The translations under genes were made by a program, and so were the position numbers. Below the pieces are notes generated by a model. The model had not been told where the DNA came from and searched no databases. It saw only the letters and a list, made by a program, of their open reading frames with translations. A stretch of DNA of 34,491 nt from Phallusia fumigata (lineage: Eukaryota > Chordata > Ascidiacea > Phlebobranchia > Ascidiidae): positions 1 to 34,491 of the forward strand of contig QXVZ01034339.1 in NCBI GenBank assembly GCA_008931825.1. Direction: 5' to 3'. Numbering within the stretch: position 1 is the first letter of the stretch; each line of letters opens with the position of its first letter. This document shows positions 29,501 through 34,491 of this stretch, piece by piece.

Positions 29501-32500
29501 AAACAGGTACATTGCGTTACACAGTTACAGTTTTTGATGATTTGATTCTTTGGCGATTTGATATTGATCAAAACATGCAGTCAACACAGGTTGTCAAATG
29601 ATTCACACAAACAGGTTTTGAATTATTCATAGTGAACGGAGTTTGTATCGCATCTGAAAAACGTGTACAATGTGTGTGGAGTTGTTACAAATATATCATT
29701 TACAATAGTTTTGTTTGCAATCATCGCTTTGCACCTGTAGTTTTTAAAATCGACGAAATTTATGTAAAATGTTGTCTCAAAATAGGTTTAAACCATTTGG
29801 CCAAATATTTGTGCATATAAGGTTATGGCGTTTATAGCCTTTTTGAGGCAAAATTTTAACATTTTTAAAATAACAGCAAACATATGCCACGAATCTAGTT
29901 AGAAATTCCACCTAAAGTGTGTACAGCCAAATATGTGGCAATGACTTTGGTTATACTGGGTCATGACTTTTTTACAACACGACTATTACATGCGTAAAAC
30001 ATGCCAGTTGGGTATGTTTAACCGACTATGAATCGCACTATAAACACGTGATTAAGATGTTCGGTTCAGAGCAAAGGTCGGATTGTCCGCTATCTCCCAG
30101 TTCCAGTTAATACGAAACTTTCCGCGCAAAATAACCACAAGCGAAGCGAGAACTTAAAAAGTAACGATTGAGTCAGTATTGCGGAACCCACACCTGTATT
30201 TGATTGAAGAATTTTATCAATGGATCTGATTTATACGTGAAGTTTCTGTAGCAAATCTTTTTAGTCGACAAGGTAACGAGATAATCATTTAGTTTGCATA
30301 CAAGGCCAAAATTTTCAACAAACCTTTTGCGGTCACGGCAGGTTTTTAGAATCAATCCTTGGAAATTTTAATGCACATTTAAGCGTTTTAGTTTGAAAGA
30401 TGGTGAAGCACCGCTGAAACTTCCTCTAATTTTTAGATATTTAGACATACATTACAGACGTTTCCAAACATTTAACCGAAATGAAAACATATCGCCTGTT
30501 TTCAGGACGCTGAATAATTAATGACAGGAAGTGCTCCGCTTTCAAAGGAAATGACGTAACCGATGAAAAAAGCTGTGGACAGTCCGGTAAGTATTGTTTG
30601 CAGCCAGTGTTGCAACTTCTACAGCTGCGGCAGTGTAAAAATGTTGTCTGTCGAAGATAAGCCAGGCACCCACACATCGCGACACTCAGGGTCGGTCAAC
30701 ATATAGTGACCTGCTGTTGCTGATTACAACATTGACCAATAACCCTAGGTAAATATTGCAGAAAACAATATTTGTCCTGGCAAAACAGGCAAGCACACAG
30801 TTTCAGCAGACTTTAAAAGGAAAAAGAAAATTTGTAGGCACATCTACACAAGACAAAGGCGCATCTTGTAAGTCGATGAAATTAATAGAAAATGCGCTGA
30901 AGGTCGCGTGAACAAAAAAGGAAAAGGTTTTTTTGTAGCAGAGGACTTTCCACTAGATTTGCGCGTACACCGAAATATTCCCAATCAAAACGTTTTCAGC
31001 AGACGCAGGCTTTCAGTAATGAGCAGTGTGGTATCAAGAAAGCCGAAACAACATTTCATCCGATTTGACAAAGAGCCCCCCTCCCCCTCCCCCGATTTCA
31101 AGTGCTTCAAGAGATTAGCTGTCCATTCCTGACGATAGCCAGACTTTAGGGGGATTTCAAGAACCTACGCTTTGGCCTTGCAACATACATAGGCACAAAA
31201 ACACACATCTTTTACAATCGGAAAAAGAATTAATAGACTGAAGAAAATGTGACGACATCTCTCTTTTACGTCATCATAACTTGACGCATTACATTTGTAT
31301 GGTATATTTTTTAAAGCAGGCACATTTTGTATAACCTTTACAAAACAAAACGTATCAAAAGTTGTTTTTCGAACTATATTTTTGACATCACCCGACATTA
31401 TGACGCCATCATGAACAAATGTTTACGTCATACGTACAGGACCACATGCGTGGCGATACAACAGGTTTTAAAGCATTGCGAGAAGCTTTCAGTGTTATTT
31501 GTACCCTCCTGGCCCCAAATAGACTCAATAAACATCGTAGGGCCGATGTACAGTCAGGAAACCTAGTACACAAAAGCCACTACCGTAATGCGACCGCCGA
31601 TGAGTCAGCAAAGCAAATAGCGAAAAAACCAAAAGCTTGCGTTGATGTGGATTCAACCGTGAACCAAAACCCGGATCAAGTCCCAAGTGTGGTTGGCAAC
31701 TGTTCATGGCCCAACCTGATGTGTACAAAAGCCAGCGGTCTTTGTGGAGGATTTTGAACAACCAATCATGTTGACTTGGGCAAACAACCGCACACATAGT
31801 TGTGGTTGAAACAGAGTTTGAGCGTCACACACCTAAAACCTCACGGCCTTGAGTCTTCAAATATTTAATGCATCTGTTGTTAGGCTTCCTAGTTACGTTG
31901 TGCAACCATTCAATTTTGTTTTTAGTGCAAAATCTGAGATTTACTGTTTACACAAAGAATACAACACTTTTTAAGTTGTGGCAAAAACAATAAAACAGCC
32001 CAAAATCAGCTGGTTTGCGCCGACCAATGCTAACGGCACAGTGTTTCCTGTGTGGAAACAGCTGTCTGTGCAACAGAAGTTGAAATACAGTCAGCAACAA
32101 TATGAATCTGTGCGAATATAAGCTGCAATTCGTAACAAAAATAGGTCTTTATGATGAAATTGAGAAGATTTGTTATGAAAAGAAGAACAGGTTTATCTTG
32201 TGTACTGTAGACATTCTGCACACAATTTGAAAGACATTTGTCTTGTATGTTTTCATTTGTGGTCTACTATCAACACACCACTAACAGCACAGCGTAACGT
32301 CATGCAAAGGACCTTGCCTAAATGGCTTACACAATGCTAAACAGCAACATATATCACTTATAGACTACTGGAAGTGACAAGGCATGACTTACCCATGAGT
32401 AAAGTGGACCCAGTAGCAATGGAGCCTATCCATGCTGCTTCACCACGACTGGCTTCAAATTCACTTAACCACTCCACGTACAGAACTCCAACTGAGAAAA

Positions 32501-32615
32501 GGCTTCCAAAAATCAGCACACGCACCAAAAACGAGGCAGTGAGAATCACCCATCTATAATTAAAGAGTTCTGCCTCCGCAGGCAACACGGTGTTGTCGGC
32601 AACCTGTCCTGCCAT
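26386..32615 (-). CDS. Monocarboxylate-transporter-like MFS protein (SLC16 family), internal exon(s) missing in assembly gap
   Basis: The gene encodes a probable plasma-membrane transporter of the major facilitator superfamily; family members move lactate, pyruvate, thyroid hormone, aromatic amino acids or creatine. Six exons (1028 nt) carry family hallmarks: EWLSEFEASRGEAAWIGSI after TM1, GPVSSALLERF in TM3, YFDKQRPLAMGIGSGG before TM5, AVLLSIMGIMNAVGKVGFG in TM8, GVFLGPPLVG in TM11 and a Lys/Arg-rich cytoplasmic tail after TM12. All junctions keep frame except exon 3 (ends phase 0) to exon 4 (needs one leading base). TM6, the central loop and TM7 are absent there, and the n at 27574 lies in that short intron. 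The substrate cannot be told. TM1 lacks the usual acidic-Gly-Gly motif of classical proton-coupled members. Confidence 0.88.
26782..26894. mobile_element. Small tRNA-related insertion with 14-base target-site duplication
   Basis: The identical 14-mers ATTTTTCAGCTCCA at 26782-26795 and 26881-26894 flank an 85-base insert. The insert contains GTGGGTTCGAATCCCAC, a perfect tRNA T arm with a five-pair stem and pol III B box, followed by an acceptor-like CGCAGTC. The 5' half of a tRNA is absent. A truncated tRNA-derived SINE or retroposed tRNA fragment is the likely origin. It lies in the last intron of the transporter gene. Confidence 0.65.
26954..27167 (-). CDS. SLC16-like exon 5: TM9 to TM11
   Basis: The acceptor is CAACTTTCCCAG and the donor GTAAGT. 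It encodes a helix with FGLVTILSPF, another with FGFLSGNYGLMMVVPSQLLG, the loop GEERFALAYG and GEGIGVFLGPPLVG. These are the usual TM9-TM11 landmarks. It leaves in phase 1. Confidence 0.9.
27364..27488 (-). CDS. SLC16-like exon 4: TM8
   Basis: The acceptor is GTGCTTTTTCAG and the donor GTAAAT. It encodes IPEGAVLLSIMGIMNAVGKV and continues GFGAFCTLFDLPVF. It needs one base from a preceding exon to be in frame, which exon 3 does not supply. It ends in phase 0. Confidence 0.88.
27574..27574. other. Assembly gap (single n) inside the transporter gene
   Basis: The n lies in a 109-base stretch between exons 3 and 4, exactly where TM6, the central loop and TM7 should be. Unlike the other joins, no duplicated sequence flanks it, so real sequence is probably missing. 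Confidence 0.85.
27598..27761 (-). CDS. SLC16-like exon 3: TM4-TM5 with YFDK-RPLA motif
   Basis: The acceptor is TATTTAACCAG and the donor GTAAAA. It encodes the family signature YFDKQRPLAMGIGSGGVGIG and ends at EYSWQ in phase 0. In other SLC16 proteins the next residues are TM6, so the following exon should encode TM6, the loop and TM7. Confidence 0.9.
27762..28983. other. Transporter gene intron 2
   Basis: AT-rich intron of about 1.2 kb. I see no coding exon or repeat in it. Confidence 0.55.
28984..29127 (-). CDS. SLC16-like exon 2: TM3 and TM4
   Basis: The acceptor is ATTTTTTGTAG and the donor GTGAAA. It encodes GPVSSALLERFTCRQTV, a conserved SLC16 stretch, followed by a helix containing VISSFATG. 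Phase 1 at both ends. It joins exons 1 and 3 without a frame change. Confidence 0.88.
29128..32392. other. Transporter gene intron 1
   Basis: Intron of about 3.3 kb holding foldback family B copy 2 (29222-29395). A GC-richer block at 31440-31800 is open in frames on both strands for 90-112 codons and has a GGATCAAGTCC phrase near a B box, so it may be an old repeat. No splice-supported exon is seen. Confidence 0.5.
29222..29395. mobile_element. Foldback element, family B copy 2 (diverged)
   Basis: It begins near AAGATACGGACTTTAGG and contains AGCATAACACCAGAGAGCTT, ATACATTGTATTGCAAA and the core CAATCGCTGTTGTCATCATC. It ends near AAACTTATGTTTTTATTA. It lies in the first intron of the transporter gene. 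Confidence 0.6.
32393..32615 (-). CDS. SLC16-like exon 1: N-terminus, TM1 and start of TM2
   Basis: The start chosen is the ATG at 32615-32613 (MAGQVADNTVLPAEAELFNY), in an AAAGAATGG context. It gives a 20-residue cytosolic lead before TM1 (RWVILTASFLVRVLIFGSLF), normal for the family. The frame stays open upstream to an ATG at 32819, adding 68 very basic residues; this is probably 5' UTR. The exon ends at GTAAGT in phase 1. Confidence 0.88.
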
Positions 32616-32869
32616 TCTTTTAGTCGAGTGTGAAAATGTGCCTGAAGGTTTTGCTGTGAACAGTGGAAACTGCTCCTGCTCCCTCCCACTCCTCTTTTTC
32701 CGCCGCTCCTTCTCTCTTGCAGGTCGGCGCCTTTTTTTCTTTTCTGTGCAGCCATGCGTGCACACCCCAAGTGCCTGAAGTTTTTTATCGTTTTGGGTTC
32801 TTGTGATTTTCCAAAACAATCACCAAGCCGGAAATCGCTGCGCAACATTAAAACGCTACGAGGCGCCAA

Positions 32870-34392
32870 AATGTGAAGGGTAGAATTGGTGGATCAAGGT
32901 TGGACGCGCTGACGCATTTGGGAACTATAAGATTTGGTGGAAGGTTTGTGGAACTAAAAAGATTCCGACAGAGGCATATGAGACTGTTCTTTACAGTCGC
33001 AACGAAATACAGGTAGATCACTTCTACTTTTTTCAGGTTTATCTATTGATGCTAAATAAAAACATTAAACCATTTCTGGTATTTTTGCCTAGCACGTTGG
33101 GTACAAGATATATTTTGTCTTAGCCCCTTCAAGGCTTAATACAGCTCTGACGTCACCAACATTTCATTGCACCACCCTTTTTGAGTCAGCATTATTAACA
33201 TAACCAACGGTGGCAATATTTTTTAAAGCTGTCTGATGTCTATAAAGAATCGTTTTGCATATTGGGGTTTTGTTTGAAAGTGAATGGAAACATTAAATTT
33301 TTAAATGGTTGTTTTTGCACTTGAGGTGCATAACACAGAATTGGTGTCGTCCCCGAACATTTTTAGGTGTTTGCAATTAAACCGTGTTTATTAAATCGCT
33401 TTTAACTTGATCCGCCATTTTTTGTGCAATTCTAAATTAAATTGTGCTTGTCAAGTATTTTGCAGTTTGACAATTGGTCAGATTAAAAATAAAACAACAA
33501 AAGTACATTTCATTTGCTTGACCACTTGTTACCAAACAAAATGTTGGCCAAATTAGCCGAGATGAGCTAGTAAAGCTACATAAAAACAACAACAATGGTG
33601 CTCTTTAGCATACTCCAGTGGTAGCTTTGCTTTTGCAGTGCCACCACTATAAGCGCTATAGAGCCTTACATCGATTGGGTACTGTCGCATTGCGATGCTG
33701 GTGTAAGAACGTAACCACGTGTATTGAAATCATCAAATATTTAACAGAAAGACTCCAACATGCCGTGAATGTTATTGACTGTGGCAGTAAGCACACGAAT
33801 TATCCAGTTTCCAAAGTTATTGTGGCTTAGGTGGATAATTCACGGTTTAAAATAAGAAGATACAAGCCAGTTGGTACGAACTTTACATCCGCTGACAAAG
33901 CTAGTTGGCTGGCTACGCCCAAATAAAATACAAGGTACTGTTTTAAACTTGAAGGGAAGAAAAACGTACGGAGAAAGATGAGATGAAAAGTGTTTTTTTT
34001 TTCAGGATACGAAGCTATAAGGTTGAATGTGCCTGGTTAAAATACAAGAAGAGTTTAAAAGTAGGTAGAAAAATGAGGAAAATTTTTGAGTCCCGAAAAA
34101 AACCTGCCAAATAAAACAAATAAAAATGTTTTCGGACATTTTTCTGACAAAAAAATGAAAAAAACAATAAAATCCAAATTCAAATTTACAAGTTATAGTT
34201 ACTACAATACTTTAAATCAACAGGTTAATCAAATTAGCCCAAGCTGCAGCCAATTGTTTTGCTCTGATACTTGCATGTCGATCTTTCAGCAAAGTTTAAT
34301 AAAATATAACATAACTATACCGTGTAACATAATGTATCCAACATTAGCCAAAGTGAAACGATGAAGTGACGATTAACCCCGTCGTAAAATAA
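32870..34392. other. Upstream of the transporter gene, no supported gene
   Basis: AT-rich flank. A GGCGCCAAA (E2F-like TTTGGCGCC on the minus strand) is at 32862-32870 and a perfect TGACGTCA at 33148-33155, about 530 bases upstream of the start codon. A plus-strand frame at 33618-33830 has no recognisable motif. Confidence 0.4.
33850..33872. repeat. Single arm of foldback family A
   Basis: The 23 bases include AATAAGAAGATACAAGCCAG, the outer arm of family A. No partner arm is seen nearby, so this looks like a solo end. Confidence 0.5.
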
Positions 34393-34491
34393 TTCGTGAC
34401 GCCGAGTTATAGCGACTTAAAAAAACAAGTTGGCGACCTTGAATTTGACGCCGAGCTCGTTTTTGGAACCGCCAGCCTCGCATCGAGGCGT
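34393..34491 (+). CDS. Possible coding exon cut by the right edge
   Basis: From 34393 the plus-strand frame is open to the window end and reads LKKQVGDLEFDAELVFGTAS, with a sharp rise in GC and CpG. This resembles a charged helical protein segment. There is no ATG and only a weak TTATAG acceptor. Other frames, including one on the minus strand, are open too, so this is a weak call. Confidence 0.2.

Noticed and set aside
31419..31797. Overlapping 112-codon plus-strand and 90-codon minus-strand frames in the transporter intron
   Set aside because: Both strands are open equally, neither has recognisable motifs, and the block sits inside an intron. A decayed repeat is more likely than a nested gene.

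Overview
The window looks like genomic DNA from a small, AT-rich animal genome with short introns. It is most likely an ascidian (Ciona-like) invertebrate chordate. That is an inference from gene style, short foldback elements and very high allelic divergence; no marker in the window proves the species. All start, splice and frame calls below come from reading the sequence by hand.

Left third (about 245-10918, minus strand): the 5' and middle part of a secreted or membrane immunoglobulin-superfamily adhesion gene. Thirteen exons join in a consistent reading frame of 549 codons: a signal peptide, a V-type Ig domain, an acidic threonine-rich linker, then at least four further Ig domains. The layout recalls the MCAM/ALCAM/BCAM group. 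The 3' end lies beyond the left edge. The middle of the gene is mis-assembled. Single n characters at 3713, 4893 and 7156 mark contig joins, and the piece 4894-7155 is a second haplotype of the locus inserted between pieces of the first. Exons 5 and 6 therefore appear twice, and parts of exons 4 and 7 are repeated. The second haplotype carries a short MITE-like insertion and several amino-acid differences.

Middle (about 11000-26385): some 15 kb with no gene I can support. It holds foldback (inverted-repeat) elements, a 19-base C run, several perfect TGACGTCA palindromes, a repeated CRE plus TTTAAA motif near 22.4-23.2 kb and CpG-rich patches near 21.7-22.1 and 24.2-24.4 kb.

Right part (26386-32615, minus strand): a monocarboxylate-transporter-like gene (SLC16, major facilitator superfamily). 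Six exons cover TM1-TM5 and TM8-TM12. TM6, the large cytoplasmic loop and TM7 are absent, and reading-frame arithmetic places the missing exon or exons in the assembly gap at 27574. A roughly 85-base insert with a tRNA T-arm and a 14-base target-site duplication sits in its last intron. Upstream (32870-34491) no gene is supported, apart from a possible coding edge at the extreme right.

I see no operon, CRISPR, phage or other obvious new multi-gene system. The most useful results are the haplotype mis-assembly, the gap-hidden transporter exon, a possible hidden alternative Ig exon, the foldback families and the unusual density of CRE palindromes.
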